Shown in pieces: positions 1-11,048 of a stretch of DNA of 64,000 nt. This DNA comes from Odobenus rosmarus divergens. Taxonomy: Eukaryota > Chordata > Mammalia > Carnivora > Odobenidae. The stretch's first letter is position 1, and every line of letters begins with the position of its first letter. The stretch covers positions 352,775 to 416,774 of the forward strand of contig NW_004451502.1 of assembly GCF_000321225.1 (NCBI RefSeq). The letters run 5' to 3'. Below the pieces are notes generated by a model that saw nothing but the letters and a program-made list of their open reading frames with translations, was not told the origin of the DNA and ran no database searches. Both the position numbers and the translations under genes were made by a program.

Positions 1-2
1 GA

Positions 3-218
3 GAAGGAGCTGAGTCGGAGACACCCGCTCGAGCAACCATGACAGGCAGACCAGCTTCCACCAGGATTACCACAGAGCTTCCACCGAAGACCTACCAGTC
101 CCTGCTCCCTGACACACACACCTGGCTTTCAAAGGAAGACCACAAGGCAAAGCTAAAAGCCAGGGAAAAACAAAGTCAGAAGACTGACCTAGCACATGAT
201 CGGTTTATTGTGATTTAA
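3..218 (+). CDS. possible 3'-terminal coding exon fragment (weak)
   Basis: Seen: the third frame is open from the window edge to a TAA at 216-218, about 71 codons, with an internal ATG at 39. The segment has more CpG than the DNA after it. The predicted residues are hydrophilic (many K, R, E, Q, T) and end in DRFIVI; I do not recognise a family. Frame 1 is also open from the edge but stops at 40-42. An AATAAA lies about 37 bases after the TAA, followed by a T/G-rich stretch near 283-302, as in a polyadenylation site. Inference: this could be the end of a last exon whose splice acceptor lies left of the window. A chance open frame is quite possible, since about 70 open codons occur by luck now and then. 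Confidence 0.2.
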   Translation, partial: EGAESETPARATMTGRPASTRITTELPPKTYQSLLPDTHTWLSKEDHKAKLKAREKQSQKTDLAHDRFIVI

Positions 219-253
219 AACCTTTGTTGAATGAGTAACAAAAGATAGGATTA

Positions 254-302
254 ATAAATAGCTGTAACATTCCGAGTGACAATGTATGTTCTTGTTTCTT
301 TT
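254..302 (+). promoter_or_regulatory. possible polyadenylation signal with downstream T/G-rich element
   Basis: AATAAA occurs at about 254-259 and is followed within about 25-45 bases by a T/G-rich run near 283-302. This is the usual spacing of a mammalian poly(A) signal and its downstream element. It would fit the open frame ending at 218. AATAAA is common in AT-rich DNA, so this is suggestive only. Confidence 0.2.
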
Positions 303-2160
303 AATCTGAAAACATTTCTAGGACATGTTTGTTGACATCTGCAGGAAAATATGTGAGAGCTGATTTTGTAGTTAAACAACCACAAATTTGTTGAAACATC
401 CATAATTTTTAAAACCAGTTATTTTTTCTAAAATTGTAGTATTTATGCCTAAACCTATATCAATTAGACAGATTCTTTAATTTTCTTGAGGGAAAAAAAA
501 ACACCTGAACCTCTAAATTCCTAAGGAAAATAAATTTTTTCCCTGTAAATAAAAGTTTTCTCCAAATACAAAACAAAGAGTGACAAAATTCTTGTTGACT
601 GGTTTGAAGAAATAACATCTGACAAGGTTAATACAAGCAATTTATTCCAAAGGTGAGTGTTATCTCAGTAACTGTAGAAATGTTTCAAAGAAAAAGCACA
701 GAAGAACAAGAGCCACTATGGGTAAATGAACAACTTGAACTATCACGAATGGCCTAGCAGCTGCAGGATAGACAGACAGGGAAATGAAGCAGGACTGGCT
801 ACAGGTAGATAATTAATAAAGCACCATGATGGATGCATGAGATTTCCTAACACCCTGCCCCTTCCAGTTTTACTTGCTCAAAGTTTTCCTCAATAAAACA
901 GTTCACATTTCGCCTAGGACGTTAAAAATATAAGTGCGTATTTACTGGTCAACCTGCCATGAGAAAACCAAGACCTTTCATCAGGTATTCGTCATTTATT
1001 TACTCAATGACAACCATATGCTAGATCCTAAATCCTGGATTTAGTACTCTTTTCCACACTCCAACCGAGAACTTAGAGGGGAAATAGAGACAGAAAGAAT
1101 TTATCATCAGATTCTAAAGAATATCAGAACAATGATAATCATGACGAAGTTGTAGCAATTACACAATATTCCCCTAACATAACAGAGAACAAATGAATAA
1201 ACCCAAAGTAATCAGTAAACTGGCAGCGTCATCAACAATTTATTTTCAATTTCCGTCCACCAGAGCCACCTGCATGGAGCCTCTGCTGCTCCATAAGAGG
1301 AAGAAAGTCACACACTGGAATAATAATCCCATGAGGTCAGAATATTTGTTTATTGTGGAGTAAAACCACTCAACTTGCTGCAACTTGGTTAACATTTTCT
1401 CTTAATGAAAGATGCTCTGTGTTGAAAAAATAAATAAAATACACGTCATTGTTGGCAAAGGCAAGGAAGTAGGTAAGAAATCTGACATTGAGTTGCTGTC
1501 TTGGGGCCCCAGCCCAGTTAGGAAATTCTCTTCATTACCAAGGTGAGCCATTGGCATTTCGTGGGTGTCGGCTGGGGGTGAGCCCGTGCCCTAAATATCC
1601 TGGGTGAGATGCAATTCAAGCAGAAAACAGGGCAGCCAATAACACAGGCAGGTTAGTGATGATCTCACAGTTACACAGTTTCCTCTGTTAAACTTCAACG
1701 TAGAAATCTGAAGGCTGGCATCAGGGTCCCTGAAGTCCTCTGCCGAACGGAGACCCATTCTCCATGCTAATGCTTTACCTGAAGCCCCAACCAGGAACTG
1801 ATTGGGAACAACTGATTTCTGTTATGCAAAATATTTTATTTACTTTTGAGCCTTCCATTTTCTCAACACCACCTTTAAAGTCAGCTGGTTTCCAAGAGCT
1901 ACCGAACTATTGATTCTGTCCTGATATTTCCTCCTTATGCCACTGCTTTGATGGGAGCCTGTATGGTTTCTCATGTAGACTGTTGGGGCAATTATTGATT
2001 TTTCTCCCTTATTCCAAAAGCGACCTCACCCTGTCCACCATACATTCTGTGTGAGAATGACCTATCTGAAAAATTACATGATCATGACATTCCTTCTTCT
2101 TCACTGTCTCCAGGGAAATAGCTGCATTTCTTAACTGGGTATCCTAGATGTTTGATGACA
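303..2160. other. unique AT-rich DNA, no gene seen
   Basis: I see no repeat family, exon-like frame or RNA gene here. The stretch is AT-rich with frequent stops in all frames. No CAN SINE or L1 is present, which is a longer gap than is typical for the window. Confidence 0.6.
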
Positions 2161-2163
2161 TCA

Positions 2164-2222
2164 CTCCCCCCACCCCACCCCCACCCTGCCCCGTTCTTCC
2201 CCCTTCCCCCTTCCCCTAGCTC
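2164..2222. other. C-rich polypyrimidine tract with minus-strand G-quadruplex motif
   Basis: The plus strand is almost pure pyrimidine with C runs of 3-6. Read on the minus strand, 2166-2192 holds five G runs of at least three, separated by loops of 1-2 bases. This meets the standard G-quadruplex pattern (four G3+ runs, short loops). It lies outside any recognised transposon, about 380 bases left of an L1 insertion. Confidence 0.75.
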
Positions 2223-2509
2223 CTGTGCCCACACACCTGTTCCTGGCTTTTGACCACAACTTGCTCTTCAAAACTGCCATTCTTTATGCTACTATACACA
2301 TTTTCTTCCATCTGTGCATATTCAACTTTTCAAACAAGTTACCATTTATGAGTTTTGGAACCTATTTTCTCAGGGTCCTTGTTTTGGCAGCTTTCGATCA
2401 CCTCCCCTCCTTGAACCATTCCAGGGAAGCCCATTTTCCCTTGTGTTGTCAGCGCCCAAGTGCACCTTTATCTTCACTTTTACTCACGGTGCCTCAGTTG
2501 TTGGTTTTG

Positions 2510-3210
2510 TTAGCGGTCTTTCCACTGGATTCTGCTCCTTGTGGACAGGGACTTTTGCCTTAATTTTCTTTTTTTTTTTATTTTAATAATTTTTTTTATT
2601 GTTATGTTAACCACCATACATTAATCATTAGTTTTTGATGCAGTGTTCCATGATTCATTGTTTGTGCATAACACCCAGTGCTCCACGCAGAATGTGCCCT
2701 CTTTAATACCCATCACCAGGCTAACCCATCCCCCCACCCCCCTCCCCTCTAGAACCCTCAGTTTGTTTTTCAGAGTCCATCGTCTCTAATGGTTCGTCTC
2801 CCCCTCCGACTTACTCCCCTTCATTCTTCCCCTCCTGCTATTTTCTTCTTCTTCTTCTTTTTTGTCTTAACATATATTCCATTATTTGTTTCAGAAGTAC
2901 AGATCTGTGATTCAACAGTCTTGCACACTTCACAGCGCTCACCATAGCACATACCCTCCCCAATGGCTATCACCCAGCCACCCCATCCCTCCCACCCCGC
3001 ACCACTCCAGCAACCCTCAGTTTGTTTCCTGAGATTAAGAATTCCTCATATCAGTGAGGTCATATGATACATGTCTTTCTCTGACTGACTTATTTCACTC
3101 AGCATAACACCCTCCAGTTCCATCCACGTTTGCCTTAATTTTCTATAAAGCTCTGTGTTTAAAACTATCTGGAATATGGTAAGAAGCCCACTAAACGTTT
3201 GTTAAATGAC
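2510..3210 (+). repeat. ancient L2 3' end, split by a later L1
   Basis: The flanks 2510-2569 and 3129-3210 resemble the common L2 3' end: a 'ctccttgtggacaggga' type block, then a block ending with a 'gtttgttaaatga' type tail. The L1 at 2570-3128 interrupts it, and removing that L1 restores a continuous L2-like stretch. The call rests on consensus memory and the exact subfamily is not assigned. Confidence 0.5.
2570..3128 (-). mobile_element. 5'-truncated carnivore L1, 3' end, minus strand
   Basis: Read on the minus strand this is the end of L1 ORF2 and its 3' UTR: 'tcactgatatgaggaattc'-type sequence, the G-rich part of the 3' UTR, then 'aacactgcatcaaaaacta', ending in a poly(A) tail (T-run at 2570-2590 on the plus strand). 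A 16-base TSD, tttgccttaattttct, lies at 2554-2569 and 3129-3144. Only the last 560 or so bases of the element were inserted. There is no functional protein. Confidence 0.9.
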
Positions 3211-3644
3211 TTAACACTTTGTAATAGTGACAACTGTTTTCAAGACCAGTCTTAATTCTCTCCTTCTCTCTGATTTCATATTAATCTCGAGAAAATAACT
3301 CATCATTTTACTCCCATTTTGGAAATTTTCAAACATTCCTCATTGTCAAGTGAGTACCTATAGATGTCTCTTCTAGGAGTTCATTTCCTTATTTGAAAAG
3401 CTCCTTCTTTAGATATTGTGTGCCCCTGTCAGGTAGAAACAATCACCCCCTCTTCTTCCCACATTCCTGCCCATCTCTGTCTCCTCATCCTTGAGTATGC
3501 ATCACCTTATGCAGTTAGTATTTTTCATTATTTAAAAATATGGAATTTGCACTTAGAAAAGAGCAATCCGGTAATGTCTCATTTTATTTCATTTTGCATT
3601 CTACTTTTAGGGTGATTTCTTATTTCTCTATTGCATTAGTTGAA

Positions 3645-3755
3645 AGGAAGGACTATATATGCTACTAACTTTTATCTCCCATAACATCTTGCACATCGTA
3701 GCAGATCACTGTATTTGTTGTGTGAGAAAAATGAATTAATGAATAAATAACAGTT
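3645..3755 (+). repeat. L2-like LINE 3' fragment
   Basis: The order of blocks matches a diverged L2 3' end: an 'aaggactatat' block, then 'catcttgcacatcgtagca', then a gaatgaat-type tail (here 'gaattaatgaataaat'). It is old and has no TSD. Confidence 0.4.
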
Positions 3756-4920
3756 GAGGGGTTAGTGTGTGTGTGAGTGTGCACGAAGCTGATTGCTGTA
3801 ACTTAATCACAGAGATTCTGTCTTACATTTCCCAAGTCTTTCTTTTTTCTTTTTTTTTTTAATAGCTAATACATTGAGGATTTAAGTCTATCATATAAAT
3901 AATTGTAGAATAATTAACAGGGAGTTAAGTCATGTTTAATAACTAAATGCAATCATTCCAAATCTTTTAAAAGCAGAGTAACGAGAAAGCAGAGGTGGCT
4001 GCCATGAGCACAGAACTGAGAAGATCATGGGAAACGTGTCTGTGGGTAGAGTTCGGCACAGACGTCCTCCACCCATGCCCTCCTCACGCCCAGCGTCTGA
4101 GTCTCATGCAAGACTGGAGGGAAGCAGGAAGGGAAAGGGAGAAAGACGAAAGGTTATTTTGAGTAACTTTCTGATGAGAAGAGGGAAACTGACTTGGATC
4201 AGTGTCGACCCAGACCCCAGAAGGCATGAAAAACTTAACCCGAATGGGTTTGTAATTAGACTATTCTTCGAGCACGTTAACACCTCGTTAATCTGAATGG
4301 GCTATGACCTTAACATGTGAGGGATTTTAATAATTACCTTGGGAATAGCAGAGCGTTCCCCTCTTTGTAACTTAAGTGTTTCTTTGAGTTTAGTGAAATT
4401 TCAGATGCTACTGGTCCATTTCAAACTCAGTGTTCACACACAGTATCCACCAGAACATTTAGCGATGTCAGAAAAGCCTCCACGTGATCAGAGACAGGAA
4501 GGGCATGGGACTGGATCAGTGTAAACCATTAGTACAAGGAATTACAAAGCCACCCCATATTAGAGAATCAATTCTGGGAGAAAAATTTAAATACAGGCAT
4601 AATAAATAAATCCTATCATTAGGTCAATTAAGGACTGTTTAATGAAAAGTCCTAATCATGCAAACAATTGATTTATAAATTCCATTTCTAGGAACTAAAG
4701 GTCAATAAATAAAGCAGAGTATAAAGATTTGGTTAGAGGGATGGTTATTGCAGAACTGCTCATTAGAAAAGAAAATTGCAAGAAACCGAACATTCAATAA
4801 TAACAGTGCATGGCATACTCTGCAGCCAGGAAGATACTGAGTAGATTTATGTTTACTCCCTTGGGTAGCTATTCTCAAATGCCAAAGAAAAGATACACCA
4901 TGACATATCATCCAGGACTG
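3756..4920. other. unique DNA, no gene seen
   Basis: A short TG-rich run lies near 3763-3781. The part at 3980-4360 has more CpG than its surroundings and several TAATTA-type cores (near 4329). That gives it the look of possible conserved non-coding DNA, but this cannot be tested here. The reading frame at 4027-4296 (89 codons) has no recognisable domain. Confidence 0.4.
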
Positions 4921-4925
4921 TAGAT

Positions 4926-5090
4926 GATGCAGCATAGAGGTTAAGGACGAGAGCCAGCCTTGCTGTCAGTGTTAGTTACAGCTACTTCATCTAGGCAATC
5001 TGTTCAGTATTTCTGGGTCTAAGCTCCTCTAAGTGCAAAATGGTTTGCCCAATACAATGGCTTTTGGTGCCTATGATACTATGAACAATT
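4926..5090 (+). repeat. MIR-type ancient SINE fragment
   Basis: The block order resembles MIR: 'agaggttaaggacgagagcc', a middle part in the position of the cysteine/serine-rich 'gccacttac' block, 'ctgggtctaagctcctc', then 'aaaatgg'. It is strongly diverged. Confidence 0.4.
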
Positions 5091-5589
5091 TTTATTTCAA
5101 TATTAGATACAACCAGAAAAACCACCACTCACCCCCAGACACCACACCCACAGCTCTCCTCTGCTTTGTTGCTAGTTTGCAGTACCGAGCTGCTAAGCCA
5201 TGAAGTCAGGAGGCTGTGCTCAGAATGTCTAGCCTCACTGCATTTCCTTTACTCTTCGCCATACATTTGGGAGGTAGGATGAAAGCAAAAGTGCTTTCAA
5301 ATGCATTATTATTGTGGATTATGCAAACTAGTGTATTGGATTTAACAAGAAGAGATTCGGGAAATAATGATGAAAATTTCCACTGCATTCAGTAATTTAG
5401 TATTAGCATTAAATTGTTTTTCCACCATGGGTACAGCCCTCCCACAAAACAAGAATGGAATCGGGTAAAGAACAGAGGCTCATGCACAGAATCTAGGTCT
5501 TAGCCTAACTGCACAGTTGTTTCAACTATGTCAAGCACTGCCCTTTTTTTCGAAGCATGAGAAACTGCCTTCATTTTTCCATCCCTTTT

Positions 5590-6100
5590 TTCCTTCTGTG
5601 TTAGTTTCTTATGCAACAAATTACCATAAACTTAGTGCCTTAAAATAATACAAATGTATTCTTATAGGAAGTCAGAAGCCCGAAATGGGTCTCACTGGGT
5701 TAAAATCAAGGTGTCAGTAGGACTGCACTCCTTCTGGAGGCTGTAGGGGAAAATCCGTTTCCTTCAACAGTTTCTGGAAGCCACTTAGATCCCCTGGCTC
5801 ATGACCTCCCTCTCTATCTTCAAAGCCAGCAGGATAACATCTACAAATCTTTCTTTCTCCCTTTCTTACAAGTGCATGCACACACACACACACACACCCA
5901 CACCCTTCTCCGATTCCTGCCTGATCCTTTCCCTGATAAGGGCCCTGTGATTACACTGACCCTCCTGGATAATGCAGGATAAAGCCTCCATCATTAACTC
6001 TTTAACCTTTAAGGTAATATATTCAGATGGTCCAGGGATCAGGACATTGACATCTTTGGAGCTACCATGGTTCTGTCTACCATGCTTTCCTTCTAAACAA
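5590..6100 (+). repeat. ancient interspersed repeat (medium-reiterated type), subfamily unassigned
   Basis: Starts with 'gttagtttcttatgcaacaa', then 'attaccataaacttagtgcc' and 'ttaaaataatacaaatgta', then a 'tcaaggtgtcagtagg' block, and near its end 'gaccctcctggataatgcag' and 'gggatcaggacattgacatc'. This block order is that of a very common old mammalian repeat. A (CA)n microsatellite at about 5877-5903 has grown inside it. I am sure of the repeat nature and unsure of the family name. Confidence 0.65.
5873..5908. repeat. (CA)n microsatellite
   Basis: A run of CA dinucleotides with a few interruptions, inside the older repeat. On the minus strand it encodes the V-C-V-C run of a spurious reading frame. 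Confidence 0.9.
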
Positions 6101-7485
6101 TCCTTTACACCATAATAATTTTGAAGCATTCATCTCTTAATATCCCATAGAGATTCCCCATCAATTTCAGGACAAAATCCAAGACCTTGCCATGCAGGAC
6201 CTAGCTCAGTAAATCTCATGTCCATCCTTAACTTGCATGAGTCCTCCACTAGTATCTTTTTATTCCAGCTGTCCTGACATTGCTCTGAACCTTCCTGCCT
6301 ACACATGGCCTCTTTCCTTGGTCCAGGTAAGGGACAAGAGAGAAATAAATGAAGCAATGATGTGACAGATCGAGGAAAGAGGAAAGAGGAGAGTTTAGTG
6401 GTATATTTAGAAAGCAGAATTATCCTTGCTTAGCGATCTCAGTTATGGGGTACCCTGAGCTGACAGGTGTGACAGGGGAAACTAGGAAAACCAGATTCTG
6501 AAGAAAGAACAGGTTTGGGGGTGGAGGAAGATCATGGGCTCGTTTGTCACATACAGAAGAAAATATACAGTTGACGTTAGGATAAGAGCATTACTCCCTT
6601 TTGTCAAAAATTCAAGACTCCCATTCATATCAATGACTTCGAGTCCATTTCAATTATTTATTTATTTGAATTACACATTTTTAAAAACAAGAGAAACATC
6701 TGACAATACAAGGACCTCTCACTGCCTAAAAATACTCCCCTGTAGGAGCCTACGGGTGTTCCTCTTCAGCTGTTCTGCACCATCTTGCAAGACCAATGCA
6801 AATGATAAATGATGAAATGATTTTTGATTTGGATGGGAGTGCCAAGCATCTTGTCAGCAGTAAAAGACAGTTGGCCCATAATCTTTAGATGTTAGTCTAT
6901 TCAGTGCTTTTGATTTAATTCCACAGGCAGGCTGTGAATAGCTAACTCGGTGATATTTGTCTTAGGTTTGCTTGCAAAGATTTATTTGATGCCAATTCAT
7001 AAATAATACTTGCTGCATTAGAGAATCTCATTATCCTTCATTAGGAAAAGCATACTAAATAGAAGCTAGGATTCTATGTCAGGCACTGCTTTTGGGATGA
7101 AAGAGCCAAGGAAGGAAATGGCTTTGCAGTTTGGGGCACAGAGAGGCAAGTAAATGCAGGCTCTAATCCTCTTGTCTTTGATACTTTGCATAACCTAGGT
7201 CTTGTAACAGAAGACCAAACTTAGGCTAATGTCTCATTAATAGATAAGAACAATTAGTAAACCTTTAAGTGAGTAGATGTTCATTATATCCCAGACCTCC
7301 AGGAATATGGTGCCTGACTTAAGTGGTTGATAAGTAGTTTTTAAGTAAATATCAATAGCAACATTAACTTTTCCCATATGTGAAATCAATTATATTTATT
7401 AATCAGAAATTCCAAAATCCTCCTAAATGGGGATTAAATATTCTTTACACATCAATTTTAACCAAGATTTACAGCATTTACAAAA
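6101..7485. other. unique DNA, no gene seen
   Basis: No transposon or exon is recognised. The short frames at 6130-6357 (minus) and 6534-6812 (plus) show no domain. Confidence 0.5.
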
Positions 7486-7492
7486 ATTTCCC

Positions 7493-7570
7493 TTCTCACA
7501 CACATACACTTGTACGCACGCACACACTCACTCATACGCACGCACACACTCACTCACACACACACACACC
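7493..7570. repeat. compound (CA)n/(CACG)/(CTCA) microsatellite
   Basis: CA-rich array with interspersed 'tgtacgcacg', 'catacgcacg' and 'cactcactca' units that occur more than once, ending in a pure CA run. It produces the His/Thr-rich tail of a spurious frame at 7380-7574. Confidence 0.9.
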
Positions 7571-8762
7571 TTAATTAGACAAAGATACAACCCCTGCCTG
7601 TAGCTTTTCCCTTGTTATTTTAATGCTTGAAATGTACCTTAGGTTGACAAAGAAATAGAAAATGCAGTCCTTTATCTCAAAGAGCTTATGGTACACCAGG
7701 GATGACACAGCAAATAGAATGGGACGAGATGGAATAGTCCTATTAGTCAAGTCACTAATTTCAGATACATTTATATCATTTTTAGGATGTACATATGAAA
7801 TAGCTAGGAACAGAGTATTAATATAAATCAAAACAGTGTTTATTTCCTAAAATATTTTAAACCAACTTCTTCAAAGAAAGAGTATTATTTAGAAATAGGA
7901 ACATTTGGATTTTTGAGAAGCCAGTTTTGTAGGGGTTTAGAAACAAGTCGAGGCTAATGATTCAGAACACACAGGACATTTAGCGGGACAGAACTCGGTA
8001 GCATAAGGCCTTCGTGGTGTTACCACCACTCTTAGCTGCTCGGTCAGCAGGCTAGATGGCCCAGATGTGCAGAAAGTAGGAGGATGACAGCATAACAGAG
8101 GCCACCTGTAAGACAGCTGGACAGATGGTTCAGCTCTATGCCAGATCTGCAAGGCATGTGGGATTGCTGGGCCATGGGGTAAGGCGGTAGAGAGGTGACC
8201 ACAAACAATGAGTTGTACAAAGGAGCAGTAGGGTTATGGATGCAGACGCATATAGATACATAGATTCATCTGGCCAAATGAAAAGAAAATTAAGTTCTTA
8301 TAAATTCCAGCCAAGGGAGAATGCACTGATTTTATTGTTCCAGACCTACTATACATCTTGAAAAAATTTGAAACAATCTAACCAATTCCTAGAAATGGAT
8401 GCAGAAAGAGTGGAGCTGATTGGATTTCCACAAGGATCCATAATAAATAAAACAGACTCAGAATCAGCATGCTGAAAAGATGATCCTCATGACAGACCTG
8501 TGTGGGTCATGGAATTGAACTGGGGATTCAGAAAAAGGTAAAGCTGAGTTTCACTGTTCCCTGAGTGCAAGGAGTGACTATTAAAATGACATTAGTTAGA
8601 GAGGGAAGAAGAAAGGAATGCCCATATGTGGCCTCCAAAACAGCTTTTCTCTTTTCCTGAAGAAGTATTTCATAATCACATGTCATTTTCATATAGGCAA
8701 ACAAGAGGATCACTAAAGAGTTAAAGAACAGGATATTCTCGGATTGTTTTTGTTTTTTTAAG
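7571..8762. other. unique DNA, no gene seen
   Basis: No recognised repeat. The minus-strand frames at 7571-7831, 7937-8152 and 8528-8713 have no domain or splice-site context that would support coding. Confidence 0.5.
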
Positions 8763-8884
8763 TTGTTTCATTTTTCTTTTAATTTGTATTTCAATTTAAC
8801 TTAGTTAACACATAGTGTGTTATTAGTTTCAGGCGTAGAATTTAGTGATTCATCAGTTGCATCTAACACCCAGTGCTCATTCCA
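8763..8884 (-). mobile_element. short carnivore L1 3' end fragment, minus strand
   Basis: Contains the carnivore L1 3' UTR signature in reverse orientation: 'attagtttcaggcgtagaat', 'gtgattcatcagttgcatct' and 'aacacccagtgctcatt'. About 120 bases remain, and the 5' side is truncated at about 8884. Confidence 0.8.
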
Positions 8885-8904
8885 TCCATGGGCATTTAAG
8901 TTGC

Positions 8905-8965
8905 TTTAAACGACTTTATTAGTCAAGGTTCTCCAGAGAAACAGAACCACCACAGAGATCTTGCA
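8905..8965. repeat. possible ancient repeat fragment
   Basis: 'ttagtcaaggttctccagag' followed by 'aaacagaacc' matches a very common block of old mammalian interspersed repeats. It is only about 60 bases long and the family is not assigned. Confidence 0.35.
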
Positions 8966-9545
8966 GTAAGATAATGAAAGAAGAAAATCTAAATGACAGC
9001 AGTAGATAAAACAAATAATTCCTCCATCTTTGGAACCTGATTTGTTGATCCTTTACTTCATTTTTTTCTTCTGTTGGCTTACAGAGGACAAATTTTGAGT
9101 TCATTTTCTGAGGGAGGGCTAAAAATGTATGAGCTTTTTAGCTAGTTGTAGTAAACCGCGGGAAATTGCTACATTCAACAAAGACTTGAATCACTCACTA
9201 ACCCTGCTGCAAATGAAGGAAATGTTCCAGCAGCTTTTCCCTCATGGCTAATTAAATATTTATATGAAAGAAAGTGATGTATCTCAATAAAGGAAATACA
9301 TTCAATTTACAATAGTTGCGAATGTACTGTCAACAATTTCAAGCAAAGAGAGATTGCACAGAGCGATGCATTCATACTGAAATACAAAAACATTGCCCTT
9401 TGTCCTGACGTCACTTTCTTCTTTATGCAGCTAGATTCTAATACTACTGGCACTAATTTATTAGGTCTATTTTTTTTTTCCATTTCAAGTTGAACTACTT
9501 CAAAATTTCCAGTTTGCAAATTCAGTGCCTAAAACGAACATTTTA

Positions 9546-9746
9546 TTTTATTTTATTTTAAAGATTTTATTTATTTATTTGAGAGAGAGAGAATGAGACA
9601 TAGAGAGCACGAGAGGGAAGAGGGTCAGAGGGAGAAGCAGACTCCCTGCCGAGCAGGGTGCCCGACACGAGACTCGATCCCAGGACTCCAGGACCATGAC
9701 CTGAGCTGAAGGTGGTCGCTTAACCAACTGAGCCACCCAGGCACCC
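9546..9746 (-). mobile_element. CAN SINE, minus strand
   Basis: In reverse orientation: 'aaagattttatttattt' tail, GA-rich segment, 'gagaagcagactccctgcc', the tRNA-Lys-like head ending 'gagccacccaggcaccc'. The RNA polymerase III promoter boxes lie in the head. A perfect 16-base TSD, taaaacgaacatttta, at 9530-9545 and 9747-9762 marks an intact retroposition. Confidence 0.97.
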
Positions 9747-9762
9747 TAAAACGAACATTTTA

Positions 9763-10907
9763 CTACTTCAAGGCACTTGTCTTGTGTTGTCTATCATAGT
9801 GCTTGCCATCTACTGGTATCACCCGTGGTCAAATATTATAATAATATGTAATAAGAAAATGCTTAGAGCAGCTGAAAACTGACTTGCTGCTGCTGAATCC
9901 TAATTTATTTTTAGGATTTCCATGAAACCAAATTGTTCAACCGTGCTCAACTCCGCATCTAAGATGTAATGTCAAGTCAGAAAACGGCTTCATAAAAAAT
10001 GTCAACATCATAAACACATTTCAAAGAAAGCGCTCTTGATGGCCCCTGCTCTAAGTCTGGCTTTAAATATCCATCAAGACTGAAATATGGTCACAGAATG
10101 AGAATTCTCTGAGGTCATGCTCCTCTGAAAAAAGTACATGGTCATCACTGGTCACTGTTTTTCAGGGGGGGATGGAGAGAAGTGGGAGGAAAAATCCCTC
10201 AGTAGGTTCCTTATCGGTTTTGCAAAAACAGATTCTGCATTCATTTAAAGAAGTGAAAACACTGTAATATATTATTTTTAATATGCTAAAAGATATTTTA
10301 TTTTTTAATATATTACTCCAAACGGATAGGAATAAAGTAGACCTTGCAACAGTACCGCAGCTGGAGTGTTAATGTGTTGCTCCTGGAAGCCTTTGCGGTT
10401 CCGTCTTACTTCCAGGGACAAGTAAATGTTCAGGGCTGATTTTGCCTCAAGGTGATCAACTGCTAAGGCAAATACCTCCACATCCTCCCACGAATGGGAA
10501 CGATCCATGCCTGCTCCCATGAATTTTTACTGCATTTTGTATAAAAGCTCAGCCTTGCCCATTGTATATTTCCACATGGGAGGTCATCGCTGAAAGGTTC
10601 TCCCCACCAATTGTTTTGGGTTTAGGAGTCCTCAGACTCGTATCTGTATATTCAGTGGCCCATGTGACACATTTACAAAATAACTAAAGTACTTAACTTT
10701 GCTTTGTTGATACTTTTTATTTTTCTATTCCATGACAAGATAGCAAAGTAGTATAAGATTAGTATGTCATATAAATTAGTTAACCCTGGAGAAAAACCAT
10801 GTTGGGTTACTTTATTATCCATGAATAAAAGGGGTGACAAGCAGAGATCTATTATGATGATATTACAGGCTATACGCTCTGTTCCTAAGGTTTTCCATAT
10901 GAAAGAT
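9763..10907. other. unique DNA, no gene seen
   Basis: No repeat or exon is recognised. The frames at 10305-10520 and 10673-10948 (minus) are short, have no domain, and the latter runs into a SINE. Confidence 0.5.
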
Positions 10908-10916
10908 ACAAGAAGA

Positions 10917-11039
10917 GGGGCTCCTGGCTGGCTCAGCCAGTGGAGCATGGAACCCCCAATCTCAGGATTTTAAGTTTGAGCCCACGTTAAGTGTAGAGAT
11001 TACTTAAAAATAAAATCTTAAAAAGAGAGAGAGAGAGAG
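10917..11039 (+). mobile_element. short-form CAN SINE (tRNA head plus tail)
   Basis: Head 'ggggctcctggctggctcag', then 'ctcaggattttaagtttgag', then 'gtgtagagattacttaaaaa' and 'taaaatctta'. The CT-rich middle of the long form is absent, so the element is about 100 bases plus a (GA)n run. TSD acaagaaga at 10908-10916 and 11040-11048. Confidence 0.9.
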
Positions 11040-11048
11040 ACAAGAAGA

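Noticed and set aside
7380..7574. His/Thr-rich small protein
   Set aside because: The C-terminal half is a CA-type microsatellite; no coding evidence.
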